64,000 nt of DNA from assembly GCF_004119445.1 (NCBI RefSeq), contig NZ_QICI01000050.1:124001-188000 (forward strand), written 5' to 3'. This document shows positions 1 through 8,430 of the stretch, piece by piece. The notes beneath the pieces are model-generated. The model was not told where the DNA came from, did not search any database, and worked only from the letters and a program-made list of their open reading frames with translations. This DNA is from Chryseobacterium sp. CH21 (GTDB lineage: Bacteria > Bacteroidota > Bacteroidia > Flavobacteriales > Weeksellaceae). Position 1 is the stretch's first letter, and the number at the start of each line of letters is the position of its first letter. A program made the position numbers and the translations under genes.

Positions 1-2716
1 TCACCTAAAAATGCAGTCATTATCGAGTCTTGGAGATTATTATTGAATAAATCTCAAGAGTTTGGAGATATATCAAATAAACATCATCAATTTTTATGGA
101 TCAGTAAATTAGAAAATTTTAAATACGAGGATTTTTCTAATAATATGTATACTTTAATTCTATCTGATAAATCAGGGACTGATCTTAGTGAAATTAGTTG
201 TAAAAATGAATTTTTGAAGCAGTATAGAAATTTAGTTATCATGTTATTGTTTTCAAAAGATGAAATAAACCATTATTCTAGATTTAATGACGATATATTA
301 GTAAATATTAAAGAGGAATCTCTTTTCATAAAATGGATAAAAAAACCAGGAGCAAGTTTATATCCAGAGTTTGACGGTATTGGACTTAAAAATATAGGTC
401 TTAATGGAATTATTGTTCTTAAAGACGCTGAAAAAGTATTCATTAAAGATATTAACTCTAGCATTAACTTTAAAAAGTATGGTTATCTTAATATAGAATT
501 AGAGAATGGAAATACGGAAGAATTAGAATATTCTATACCCAATGAAAGGCTATCTTCAATATTGGAAGTTAAAGATTTGAAAGATTTTATAATTAAAATA
601 AGTGATTTAATAGAAATCCACAAGTCTTTTTCCAAAGATCACTCTACAAAATTTCCTGTTTTTTACAAACCTTTTAATAGTTATAATTCATTACCTATTG
701 TTCCTTATTATTCTGATCAGAATGAAGTTATAGATTATAATGGCAATGTGATTAAAATTGAAAAGTCAAGTTATTGGGAGACAATAAAAGAATTAATTAA
801 AAATATCGATAATAATGAAAATATTAAATTGTCATCAGAAGAATCAATATTTAACTTTAATATAACCGAACTTGATAAGAGATTTTTTCCTAAGTTAGGT
901 TCTTCAATAATTTCAAGAGAAGAAGATAAATTAAATTTTATTGAAGAGTTTAGAGAAAATATTAATTTAGAAAATTTTTCAATTTTTGAATATCAATATT
1001 CTTGGTCAAAAACTGTTTTTAAGCAATGTGAAAAATTAGGCACAGATGTTAGTACTTTAATTAGTTATTTAGATGTTCATTTTAAACATTTTGAAGAAGA
1101 TGATAGAATGGACTTGTTTTTCTCAATTGATGATAGCTTTAAAATTAATGACTCTAATCTGCAGGATTTTTATTTGACGATTACTACTTCAGTAAATATC
1201 TTTCAGAACCAAGTGCAAATTAAAGATATTAATTTTGAAGACGTTTTTGCTAATGATTATTTAAATGAGATAGAAATTGATGGGACTAATAAGAAGATAA
1301 ATTTAGCAGATTTAAAAAAAATAAATATTACAGTAGATAATCCTCGTGATATTTTTACGAATGAACCTGTCTATAAATTAAATATAGAAGGTGAGATTAA
1401 AGAATTTAACGAGATTTATTTTTTTAATCATGTATCAAAAAAATTTCATTTAAGAGATATAAATGATTTGAAGGGGTTGATAAGAAGTAATGGGGGAAAC
1501 TTTATCTTAATTGACAATGAAGATATTTTTATTTATACTTTAGAAAATGAGCTTTTAAAATGTTTTAATAGAATACAAAAGAGAAAAGATTTATACGATA
1601 AAATTTTCAACACAGTTGATGTTTCCAGTCAAACAATCAATATTGAGATTTTGAAACCCCTTTATCCTAATAATAAAAATTATAATTCTATAAAACATAC
1701 ATACGATAATTTCACTACAAGGATAAGTTTATTACAAAAACTTAAATCACATTACAAAATTACGACTGATATAGAAAGTAGAATTATCAACTGGCTGTCA
1801 AATCTAAATGAGCAAAGTATAGAAGGGAGTGATTTGCAGGTATTTATGCAGCAAAAAGGTTTTGGGGTCCCTGATCTCCATAAAAGTATCCTTATGGTCC
1901 TTGATAAACATCTATTTATTTCCGATGATAGGATTACTTTTATAAAAGAAAAGGTCGAAGAGCTCCTATCTGAAAATGAAAATGAGGATACAATTATCCT
2001 TTCTATTAAAAATCCTATAAATGATGAAAACGGGTTAAAAAGATTACTGGAAAAATGTAATTTACTAGATCGCAAAATTGACTGGGAGAAGAATTTTGAC
2101 AAATTATGTTTAGAAAAAAAGTGTATAAAAAATCGTTTTTGTGACTGATATTGCTCTTTCTGGTACTCAAACTATCAAAGCTTTTAATTATTACAGGAAA
2201 TCACATGATAGTAACGAATTATTAAGGGAATATAATAATGCTCAAATTAATTCAAAGTCTCCCAAAAAAGAAAGATATTTTTTATTTGATGATATTGATA
2301 AAATATCAATGTTTAATGATAATTTAAATAAGTGTGAACATATTGTTTTTGTTTCGTCAATTATGACCGAGCTATACAAAGAAAAAGTAAAAGTAAATTT
2401 AGCTGATACAAATGAAAAAATTGACTTCTTAACATATACTAATTTTATTGGTAATGAATTTATTTATGATGGAATAAATTATAGTAATAATCATAAAGAA
2501 TTATTTGAAGTTTTGGTAAAAGACTTGGTTTTAATTAATAAATTATTTGTTTTAAATGAACAAGATAAAGTTTATTACGAAAAAAGTATTGAAGATTTGA
2601 AAGATAATAATGTTGTTTTAAGAATTAACTCCTTACCAGCAAAACATATAAAATTATTTTCATTGCAACCAACAAAGGGTAAGCCGTTATTAGATTTTAT
2701 ACGTAATTGGGGATAA
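1..2716 (+). pseudogene. Large protein with C-terminal phosphoribosyltransferase-like domain, 5'-partial, broken by one base
   Basis: The reading frame is open from the window edge, so the true start lies to the left. Frame 1 runs to a stop at 2146-2148; a second frame is open from a GTG at 2141 to 2716. Removing one T from the run of five at 2136-2140 joins them and gives KNRFVTDIALSGTQ across the junction. This resembles the PRPP-binding loop of phosphoribosyltransferases (hydrophobic strand, then acidic residue, then small residues and T/S-G-T). The second ORF alone has only the back half of such a fold, which supports one original gene. PRTase-like domains of this type are known from predicted prokaryotic conflict systems; I infer that role here. 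The first 600 or so residues match nothing I recognise. The base composition is very AT-rich, as in the rest of the island. The break could be a real mutation or an assembly error; here a base appears to be gained, unlike the six other breaks in the window. Confidence 0.55.
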
Positions 2717-2779
2717 TTAAAATTCAGCATATCTAGTTATTTTTAAATATATGTTTCTTTTGAAAAGAGAATTTGATTA

Positions 2780-2815
2780 ACTCCAAAACCTGTCTATTAA
2801 AACAGGTTTTGGAGT
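2780..2815. terminator. Bidirectional intrinsic terminator
   Basis: A perfect 14-bp inverted repeat (ACTCCAAAACCTGT and its complement) with an 8-base loop sits between the end of the PRTase-like gene on + and the end of the small-protein cluster on -. It can serve both converging transcripts. Confidence 0.8.
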
Positions 2816-2817
2816 AT

Positions 2818-3018
2818 TTAACATTTTTCTTTCTTGGAATACTTTTTCAATATATTAATTGTGAGTTTCAAACTTCGCATAAAGAAATAAGCACCCAAAA
2901 TATACAAAATGAGGTATGCAGTGAGCATCAAAATAAGCGATACATCATCCCAAATACTGTATGGTTTAAATTCAATTGCTGGAAAACAAGTTGTTTGCGC
3001 TTGTAATTGTAGTATCAT
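2818..3018 (-). CDS. Small membrane protein, function unknown
   Basis: 66 residues with one clear hydrophobic segment in the middle (around residues 28-48) and a lysine-rich C-terminus (KKYSKKEKC), so an N-out or N-in single-pass topology with a basic tail. Its ATG overlaps the stop of the upstream gene as ATGA at 3015-3018, a typical arrangement for translational coupling; this overlap is my main reason to accept so short an ORF. It ends three bases before the strong terminator at 2780-2815, so it is the last gene of a four-gene unit. I recognise no family. Confidence 0.6.
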   Translation of the reverse strand: MILQLQAQTTCFPAIEFKPYSIWDDVSLILMLTAYLILYILGAYFFMRSLKLTINILKKYSKKEKC

Positions 3019-3335
3019 TTTGCGTTATTAAAAGGATCTTTTCCTTCGCGCATAAACACAGTCCCTATTTTTTGATATTGGATTGGTTGCCCCTTCACAC
3101 AGGCTGTATAAATCCCCCTTCCAAAGCCATTTTGCGCTCTGATTATGATTACCTCTTTTTCATCAACTCCATTGTCAATGGCAACAAATTTCCTTAATCT
3201 GTTATTTTTGATTGGCTCTTTAAAATCTTTTGGTAAATCACATTCTTTAGCGGTTTGTGATTCTTTTGCCTTTTCTTCCTGTGCGAAATAAAATGTTGGT
3301 AATGCGAACATTAAAGTAAAAATTAATTTTTTCAT
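3015..3335 (-). CDS. Small secreted protein, function unknown
   Basis: 106 residues. The N-terminus is a good Sec signal peptide (MKKLIFTLMFALPTFYFAQ, cleavage after about residue 19). The mature part is short, charged and has two cysteines (ECDLP and YTACVKG) that could form a disulfide. It lies 32 bases downstream of a lipoprotein gene and overlaps the next gene by four bases. I recognise no domain. Together with its neighbours it looks like an envelope-associated set carried by the island. Confidence 0.7.
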   Translation of the reverse strand: MKKLIFTLMFALPTFYFAQEEKAKESQTAKECDLPKDFKEPIKNNRLRKFVAIDNGVDEKEVIIIRAQNGFGRGIYTACVKGQPIQYQKIGTVFMREGKDPFNNAK

Positions 3336-3367
3336 TGTAATTATTTTGAATTGTTAATAATGTATGT

Positions 3368-3826
3368 CTATTTGATAAATTCTTCTCTTTGTTTTGAGGC
3401 TTCAGCGTAACTGTCAAATACAAGTATTTTTCTTTTCCTGATATTCATTCCTGTGGGAACAGCACCGTCCTTATAGAGTGTTTTCTCGAACTCGTCCATT
3501 TTTTTGTACCTGGCATCTTCGCTTACGTCCGTCATTTCAATAACATCACTTCCGATACTCTGATAGCGAGACATATTCTCTTTAGTAAGTACAGAATCAC
3601 TGTTGGGTGCTATTATAGCCCATATAATTGCGTATTTGGGTTTTTCAGGCAGAGTTGATACTGTGTCTTGAATAATGCTTGTAGAATCATTAAAAACAGG
3701 TATAGAAGCCTGATAAGTGGTGTCAGTACTAATAGAATCGGAGTTCAAATAAATATCATCCGATGTATCACGCTTTTTACAGCTAACAACTGCGCAAAAA
3801 GCTACTAATAAATAAATCTTTTTCAT
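3368..3826 (-). CDS. Predicted lipoprotein, function unknown
   Basis: 152 residues. The N-terminus is a lipoprotein signal (MKKIYLLVAFCAVVSC, lipobox VVSC with the lipidated Cys at residue 16). A low-complexity Ser/Thr/Asp linker follows to about residue 60, then a folded C-terminal part with a final segment (ILVFDSYAEASKQREEF) that resembles the end of SPOR-like folds; that likeness is weak. The gene starts six bases after the stop of the upstream membrane protein gene, so they are co-transcribed. Confidence 0.7.
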   Translation of the reverse strand: MKKIYLLVAFCAVVSCKKRDTSDDIYLNSDSISTDTTYQASIPVFNDSTSIIQDTVSTLPEKPKYAIIWAIIAPNSDSVLTKENMSRYQSIGSDVIEMTDVSEDARYKKMDEFEKTLYKDGAVPTGMNIRKRKILVFDSYAEASKQREEFIK

Positions 3827-3832
3827 AATGAC

Positions 3833-4042
3833 TTATTTTTCAGATAATAATGCGATAATTCCAATGAGAATAAAATGTCCGATGTAGGAAAGAATCCCCC
3901 AAAGAATCATAAATCCGATTGCTCCGACAAAAGATTTCGGTTCAACCCAATTCCAAGAGAGAACCCCCGAACCAATAATAACGACTGCGTAAAGAATAAA
4001 CGCGAATACAGGTAAACATCCGCTGTCATTTGTGTTGCTCAT
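3833..4042 (-). CDS. Small two-helix membrane protein
   Basis: 69 residues with two hydrophobic segments (about 10-28 and 39-65) and a short polar N-terminus. It is the first gene of the cluster 4042-2818 and begins about 30 bases downstream of the structured element at 4074-4158. I recognise no family. The tight spacing to the lipoprotein gene argues for a joint role at the cell envelope. Confidence 0.6.
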   Translation of the reverse strand: MSNTNDSGCLPVFAFILYAVVIIGSGVLSWNWVEPKSFVGAIGFMILWGILSYIGHFILIGIIALLSEK

Positions 4043-4073
4043 ATCTTATAAATTTTATTTGATTTTGGGCAAC

Positions 4074-4158
4074 AAAAAAAGCAAGTGGATTCTCACATGC
4101 TTTCAGTTCTGAAGGCTCGGCAAAGCCTGTACCACATAAAAACAGGATAACCACTTGC
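4074..4158 (-). ncRNA. Candidate structured RNA or leader ending in a U-run
   Basis: Read on the minus strand, an outer stem (GCAAGTGG pairing with CCACTTGC, 4151-4158 with 4081-4088) encloses several short inner hairpins: CCTGT/ACAGG, GGC/GCC, and CTTCAG with a matching CTGAA half. The closing stem is followed directly by seven U (4074-4080). The element is non-coding and lies just upstream of the small-protein cluster. It could be a terminator with an elaborate head, a regulatory leader, or a small RNA. I cannot assign it to a known family. Confidence 0.4.
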
Positions 4159-4273
4159 CATAGGTATGACAAGTGTGTTAAACTGTTTGCATTTTGTGGT
4201 TCTTATAAATTTTGCCGATTCACAGAACAAAAGACAAACGTTGTTACACTTTTCTTTTTTCGTTGAAATATTT

Positions 4274-4296
4274 GCACAAAACTACAAATTTTGTGC
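4274..4296. repeat. Perfect inverted repeat after the HEPN operon
   Basis: GCACAAAA and TTTTGTGC are separated by seven bases, 18 bases past the stop of the last HEPN-operon gene. There is no strong U-run, so it may be a weak terminator or a protein-binding site. A TAGTTTTG (-7-like, minus strand, 4277-4284) lies inside it. Confidence 0.4.
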
Positions 4297-4313
4297 CTAA
4301 TAATAAAGAAAGC

Positions 4314-4619
4314 TTAAGGAAGTCTCAAATGATTATTAGTAAGATGTTCATAAACATAACTTATTGTATCATTTTCAACTAATTTGGATAACGCAAGGTC
4401 TAATAGCTTTCCTTTCAAAACTTGTCCCCAATTTTTCTTACTTAATTTTGTATGAAGCGATTTTAGTTCTTCAATTTCTTCAAAAATTATTTCTTGACCA
4501 TAGCCTAATTTTTTAAGATGCTCCAAAACTTCATTTATTTTTTCATTTATTTCTTGTTGATTTGAACTTATATTATCATAATTTTCAGTTGTAGCTTCCC
4601 TTTTTTCTTCTACATACAT
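4314..4619 (-). CDS. Small coiled-coil protein of HEPN operon, function unknown
   Basis: 101 residues, strongly helical. Residues about 20-60 have heptad-like spacing of Ile/Leu with Glu/Lys (NEKINEVLEHLKKLGYGQE, then FEEIEELKSLHTKLS), suggesting a coiled coil. A second helical part follows (GKLLDLALSKLVEND). Its ATG overlaps the end of the upstream gene by 10 bases, so translation is coupled. I recognise no family. In a toxin-like operon a small helical protein may be an adaptor or neutralising partner, but that is inference. Confidence 0.65.
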   Translation of the reverse strand: MYVEEKREATTENYDNISSNQQEINEKINEVLEHLKKLGYGQEIIFEEIEELKSLHTKLSKKNWGQVLKGKLLDLALSKLVENDTISYVYEHLTNNHLRLP

Positions 4620-5224
4620 TTTACCATTAAATTAATTTTGCCATCAGATTGATTTCTACTGTAAATAACATCAATCAATCCCATATTTTTCAAAGCTTTC
4701 GCCAATTCCATACCTTCTCCCTGATATTGTAGTATAATTCCATTAAGCTCTAAAATCAATTCAATAGGATAGTGCCTATTACCATTTAAATCATAAAGTT
4801 TCTCTAAAATTAAATCTAGTTTTTGCTTTGTAGTATAATTCACTCTTTCTTTTACTTTTGTTGATTCAGGAATTGTAACAGCATCTGAAATTTTAATGAG
4901 TTTATTAAAATACTTTAATATTGAAATCTTTTCTAATACTTCATTATACATTGACTTTTTAAGCTCTTCATTGCTGTCAACCTTTGTCAAATTTTGAATC
5001 ATATAAGAAATAGGCTTGGCTTGTTTAAACCCTTTAGTAAACATGTTATTAGGCTCATTTAAAGTATTGTCTAAATAAGATATTACGACGGATTTCCACT
5101 CAGTGAAATTTTCACTTAATACATCATAACTAAGATCCCTATATGTGTTTTTTAGATTTTCTCCCTGACTTATAAAAGTTCCAACAGTTGATTGAAACTC
5201 ACTAATTTCGATTTCTAATTTCAT
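4610..5224 (-). CDS. HEPN-operon middle protein, function unknown
   Basis: About 204 residues from the ATG at 5224, which lies 10 bases after the upstream stop. A TTG at 5251 would add nine residues and overlap the upstream gene; I prefer the ATG. The protein is mostly helical; the last 60 residues (helix, helix, then a strand pair ending NLMVKCM) could be a winged-helix fold. I recognise no family. It sits between the RNxxxH protein and a small coiled-coil protein with overlapping or near-overlapping ends, so the three are probably made together and may form one complex. Confidence 0.65.
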   Translation of the reverse strand: MKLEIEISEFQSTVGTFISQGENLKNTYRDLSYDVLSENFTEWKSVVISYLDNTLNEPNNMFTKGFKQAKPISYMIQNLTKVDSNEELKKSMYNEVLEKISILKYFNKLIKISDAVTIPESTKVKERVNYTTKQKLDLILEKLYDLNGNRHYPIELILELNGIILQYQGEGMELAKALKNMGLIDVIYSRNQSDGKINLMVKCM

Positions 5225-5234
5225 GTTTTTATTT

Positions 5235-6053
5235 TTAGCGGATTTTTTCAAAATTTCTTCTTGTTTTCAAATAATTATCATCATTATAATAAAGAGTAAA
5301 CACTTCGCTTAAAAAGGGAATATCCCGATTCTTTTCAGAATGTGCTTTATTTTGTAATTCTGATAAAATTTCAACCCAATATCTAATAATTTGAGCCATA
5401 TATAATTGTCTATAAATAGTATTTACTTCTGCCATTCCTGTTCTAAATGAGCTTATTCCAATATCTTCGAGTGGTGTTCCAGTTTCATCAATATAAAAAG
5501 TACTGCTGGAATTCCCTAAAAGTAGTTTGGCAAGGTCCGCATCTCTTTGGATTTTTTCTTTTTTCTTTTCTGAAACATTATTTTGAAAGATATAAACTTC
5601 GATCTCATTATACCAATCCGCAATTGGTGAACTTTGGTATCTATCATTTGTTAAGAAGTCAATATTTGTATATCTATCTCCCTTAGCAAATTTCGAAAGG
5701 ATTTTTAAAATTTTCGGGTAAATACCTGTATCTAAATTTTCTAGATAGCTAAATTTAACATTATTCCTTGTTACAATTTCCTTGGAAAAATCATACAACT
5801 TTTCAATATCATGTCCGATATCGTTTCTCAATGTTCTAGAATCGGGGAATGTAAAGTCATGATTTAAATAAAAATCAATAAGATAACAGATTTTTCCGAT
5901 TCTTTCGATACCTGTTGATAAAGTTGTTAATGCAGTAAAGTAGTAACCTCTTTTTGCATAATTAACTCTTCCTAAGTGTGTTAGCCCTGTTCCTAAAATA
6001 TCACTAACAAACTGTGCTTCGGCTAAAAGAGCTTTAAAATTTTCACTATACAT
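5235..6053 (-). CDS. HEPN-like protein with RNxxxH motif, putative RNase effector
   Basis: 272 residues, all-helical. The segment LRNDIGHDIEKLYD has R76, N77 and H81, the RNxxxH pattern that forms the RNase site of HEPN proteins such as RNase L, Cas13 and many toxin-antitoxin and Abi proteins. The preceding helix (TGIERIGKICYLIDFYLNH, about 47-65) fits the helix that packs against this motif. From this I infer an RNA-cutting effector, possibly a dimer; the match is by motif only. It is the first gene of an overlapping three-gene operon in an AT-rich island next to an ardA gene, a usual setting for defence or stability modules. A four-residue spacing between R and H can occur by chance, so function stays unproven. 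Confidence 0.6.
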   Translation of the reverse strand: MYSENFKALLAEAQFVSDILGTGLTHLGRVNYAKRGYYFTALTTLSTGIERIGKICYLIDFYLNHDFTFPDSRTLRNDIGHDIEKLYDFSKEIVTRNNVKFSYLENLDTGIYPKILKILSKFAKGDRYTNIDFLTNDRYQSSPIADWYNEIEVYIFQNNVSEKKKEKIQRDADLAKLLLGNSSSTFYIDETGTPLEDIGISSFRTGMAEVNTIYRQLYMAQIIRYWVEILSELQNKAHSEKNRDIPFLSEVFTLYYNDDNYLKTRRNFEKIR

Positions 6054-6455
6054 GTGTTTTTCTATTGCAGTTATTTGTTTAATTGTTAAAGTTAAAGAAT
6101 TTAAAAATCATTTATATATATCAATGTATAAGGTATCTAAACAAAAACACCCCACCATAGGGCAAGTTTTTGGTAGTACCCCCACCTTTAGAAAGCCGGG
6201 CAAAAGTTTTGGAGAGGTGATAAAAACTTCAGCCTTTTTTTGAACATTTTTAGACTACAATCCAGATTTAGAACAGGTTTGAGAGAATTTTGTACAGGTT
6301 TAAAATATTTCTTCTGTTTCATTCAAAAGTACCCTAAAATTTGCACATTTGGCACAGTTTTCGACTACTATAAACCAACGAAAAACCCCATCAATACTAC
6401 TAATATTGAATGGGGAAGTGTAAAAAATTCTAACGCTAATTAAAACTTATCTACA
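6054..6455. other. Non-coding gap with iteron-like direct repeats
   Basis: This gap separates the HEPN operon (minus) from ardA (plus). At 6149-6213 two imperfect direct repeats follow each other: a C-rich block (CACCCCACC, then ACCCCCACC) followed by GGGCAAGTTTTTGG at 6160-6173 and GGGCAAAAGTTTTGG at 6198-6212. This patch is GC-richer than its surroundings. Such repeats are seen in origins of transfer or replication and in operators. No convincing gene is present; open frames here are short and have no family features. Confidence 0.4.
6386..6415 (+). terminator. Hairpin upstream of ardA
   Basis: CCCCAT at 6386-6391 pairs with ATGGGG at 6410-6415, extended inward by CAATA with TATTG. It lies 40 bases before the ardA start, so it could be an attenuator or the terminator of an upstream transcript. 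There is no clear U-run. Confidence 0.4.
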
Positions 6456-6998
6456 ATGACAAAGTTACAAAATTGTTTGGAGGACTTCCAAATCTATGTC
6501 GGTACTTATGGCAAGTACAATTCAGGAAGCATCTACGGTGCATGGCTTGAACTTTCAGATTATTCAAATTATGACGATCTTTTACAGGCTATGCAGGAAC
6601 TTCACCAAGACGAAGACGACCCCGAATATATATTTCAGGATTATGAATGTTCAGAGTTCTTTATCAAACAAAAGCTAATCAGCGAATGCCATCTTTCAGT
6701 AAACATTTATGAAATAGCCGAACAAATCAATAATTCAGATTATAATTTAGAGGTTATAGAAGCCTATGCAGAGTGTATGAGTTATTATCATGAGGACGTA
6801 AGTGACCTATTAGAGAGCCTTTCAGATTCTTATTATGGCGAGTACAGTTCGGATGAAGATTTTGCGCAGTGTACTTTAGAGCAGGACGGCTCAATTCCTG
6901 AAAACCTACCTTCTTACATTTACATTGATTGGGAAGCAACCGCCAGACATTTAATGTATGATTATATGAGTTCTAACGGGTATTATTTCCGAAACTAA
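6456..6998 (+). CDS. ardA: Antirestriction protein ArdA
   Basis: 180 residues, very acidic. The N-terminus IYVGTYGKYNSGSIYGAWL and the following ELSDYS and DPEYIFQDYE segments are hallmarks of ArdA. ArdA mimics about 40 bp of bent B-form DNA, binds type I restriction-modification enzymes and blocks them, so that incoming mobile DNA survives. The acidic surface is spread over the whole protein (DEDDPEY, YSSDEDF). The length is close to the usual 165-180. ArdA genes normally travel on conjugative plasmids and integrative elements, so it marks the region as mobile. A resolvase gene follows after 59 bases. Confidence 0.9.
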   Translation: MTKLQNCLEDFQIYVGTYGKYNSGSIYGAWLELSDYSNYDDLLQAMQELHQDEDDPEYIFQDYECSEFFIKQKLISECHLSVNIYEIAEQINNSDYNLEVIEAYAECMSYYHEDVSDLLESLSDSYYGEYSSDEDFAQCTLEQDGSIPENLPSYIYIDWEATARHLMYDYMSSNGYYFRN

Positions 6999-7015
6999 CA
7001 ACAATAACAATCTTT

Positions 7016-7039
7016 GCACCTTGCTTAAATGCAGGGTGC
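7016..7039 (+). terminator. Hairpin between ardA and resolvase
   Basis: GCACCTTGC and GCAGGGTGC form a 9-bp stem (one G-T pair) with a six-base loop, followed by TTTATAACTATTTT. This fits a terminator for ardA, placed 18 bases before the next start codon. Confidence 0.55.
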
Positions 7040-7057
7040 TTTATAACTATTTTAAAA

Positions 7058-7651
7058 ATGAAAGCAAGATATATAAGAGTTTCAACAGGAGCGCAGAACA
7101 CCGCAAGACAGGAAGAGAAACAGGCACGGGGAGAAAGAATATTTATTGACATTGTTAGCGGTTTTACTCCCTTTAAGGATAGAGAACAGGGAAAGGAACT
7201 GATAAAAGCAGTTAATAACAATGAAATCCATTATGTTTCTGTGAGCTCAATTGACAGGTTAGGGCGTAACCTCTACGACATTCTTACAACTTTAGAATTT
7301 TTCAAAGAAAAAGGTGTTATTCTTAAAGTTGATAATCTTGGAATAGAAAGCCTAATTAAAGGAAAAGAGAATCAAGCGTTCAAACTTATTATTTCTGTTA
7401 TGGCTAACATAGCCGAGATGGAACGTGATGCCATTTTAGAGCGTCAACGGGAGGGCATTGCACTTGCAAAGGCTCGAGGAACTTACAAAGGGCGTGAGAA
7501 AGGTTCTACTGAAAGTATAGAAGATTTCCTATTCAAGTATAAAGAGGTTATTAAGAACTTAAAGAAAGGAAATTCGATCAGAGATACGGCAAAAATTTGT
7601 AACGTCAGTATTGGAACTGTTCAGAAAGTGAAAAATGCAATTTCTATGTAA
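7058..7651 (+). CDS. Serine recombinase, resolvase/invertase family
   Basis: 197 residues. The N-terminal catalytic domain carries the nucleophile Ser9 in YIRVST, the DRLGR motif around residue 67 and MANIAEMERD...RQREG near 115-132, all typical of small serine recombinases. The C-terminus (SIRDTAKICNVSIGTVQKVKN) is the resolvase helix-turn-helix. Such enzymes resolve cointegrates or multimers, or invert DNA segments; the substrate site is not identified. An N-terminal part slightly shorter than usual (the first strand starts at once with MKARYIRVS) is within the family range. It sits between ardA and a membrane protein gene in the island. Confidence 0.92.
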   Translation: MKARYIRVSTGAQNTARQEEKQARGERIFIDIVSGFTPFKDREQGKELIKAVNNNEIHYVSVSSIDRLGRNLYDILTTLEFFKEKGVILKVDNLGIESLIKGKENQAFKLIISVMANIAEMERDAILERQREGIALAKARGTYKGREKGSTESIEDFLFKYKEVIKNLKKGNSIRDTAKICNVSIGTVQKVKNAISM

Positions 7652-7677
7652 TTATTATTTTTGCAAAAAAATCAAAG

Positions 7678-8430
7678 ATGAAATTCCATGAACATTATAG
7701 TCGTTTTTTAGGAGAAGATAATATTTATAAGACCATAGGAGTTGGGCAAAGTAAGGTTATTAATAGTATTTTGATTGGGATATTTATTGTTGCATCTTTT
7801 AGCTTATTATGCTTTTCAACTACTGTTTCTAAGACTGAAAAGAGTTTTTTTAAAGTATTTGATACTTGGTCTTTTTACTTAATGATTACTTGTTTATTAT
7901 CGGTTTATATACTCTTGATTATAGAAAGAACAAGACAGTATGAACATATTCGTGATAAAGCAGGTCATTTGAATCAAAATAGACTGAGTGTAATTTTATT
8001 TGGGATAAGCTGGAACTCAATTGTACTTAAGTATTTTTGGTTTGAAGAATTGGCTTCAAAATATAGGTTAATAACAAATAATGAATTGAAGTCTTATAAA
8101 TTATTCATCAATAAAGAATTAGAGATATGCGTTGAGCCTAAGTTTTCAATTAATGTTCCATTATTAAGTTTTCTTGCTACAACCCTTGTACCTTTGATAG
8201 GATTTATTTTCGTTGCTTTTGGAATTAAAGGGCAGGAGCAAAGTAAAATCATTATTTTATCTATTATTTTGATGAGTCCTATTTTCTTGATAATTATATC
8301 TAGAGTAAGAGATAGTTTTAAAGATAAAAAAAGAAATTATACCAATATGCAAAACTACTCTTTAGCATTAGATTATATTTTGGAAGAGAGAGAAAGAAAT
8401 TGTACTGTTCAGGATGAAGATACTTATTAA
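7678..8430 (+). CDS. Four-helix membrane protein, function unknown
   Basis: 250 residues with four hydrophobic segments, at about 30-50, 64-82, 160-182 and 188-206, in two pairs with a soluble loop of about 75 residues between them and a charged C-terminus. I recognise no family. It starts 27 bases after the resolvase stop and shares the high AT content of the island genes. It could be a stand-alone accessory or membrane effector, but nothing in the sequence decides this. A strong terminator follows at 8633-8670. Confidence 0.65.
   Translation: MKFHEHYSRFLGEDNIYKTIGVGQSKVINSILIGIFIVASFSLLCFSTTVSKTEKSFFKVFDTWSFYLMITCLLSVYILLIIERTRQYEHIRDKAGHLNQNRLSVILFGISWNSIVLKYFWFEELASKYRLITNNELKSYKLFINKELEICVEPKFSINVPLLSFLATTLVPLIGFIFVAFGIKGQEQSKIIILSIILMSPIFLIIISRVRDSFKDKKRNYTNMQNYSLALDYILEERERNCTVQDEDTY

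Noticed and set aside
2136..2148. Programmed frameshift in the PRTase-like gene
   Set aside because: No known slippery heptamer with a downstream structure is visible, and six other genes show indels, so an error or mutation is simpler.
2773..3006. 77-codon frame on + opposite the small membrane protein
   Set aside because: It starts inside a terminator hairpin and lies opposite a gene with a coupled start; a shadow frame.
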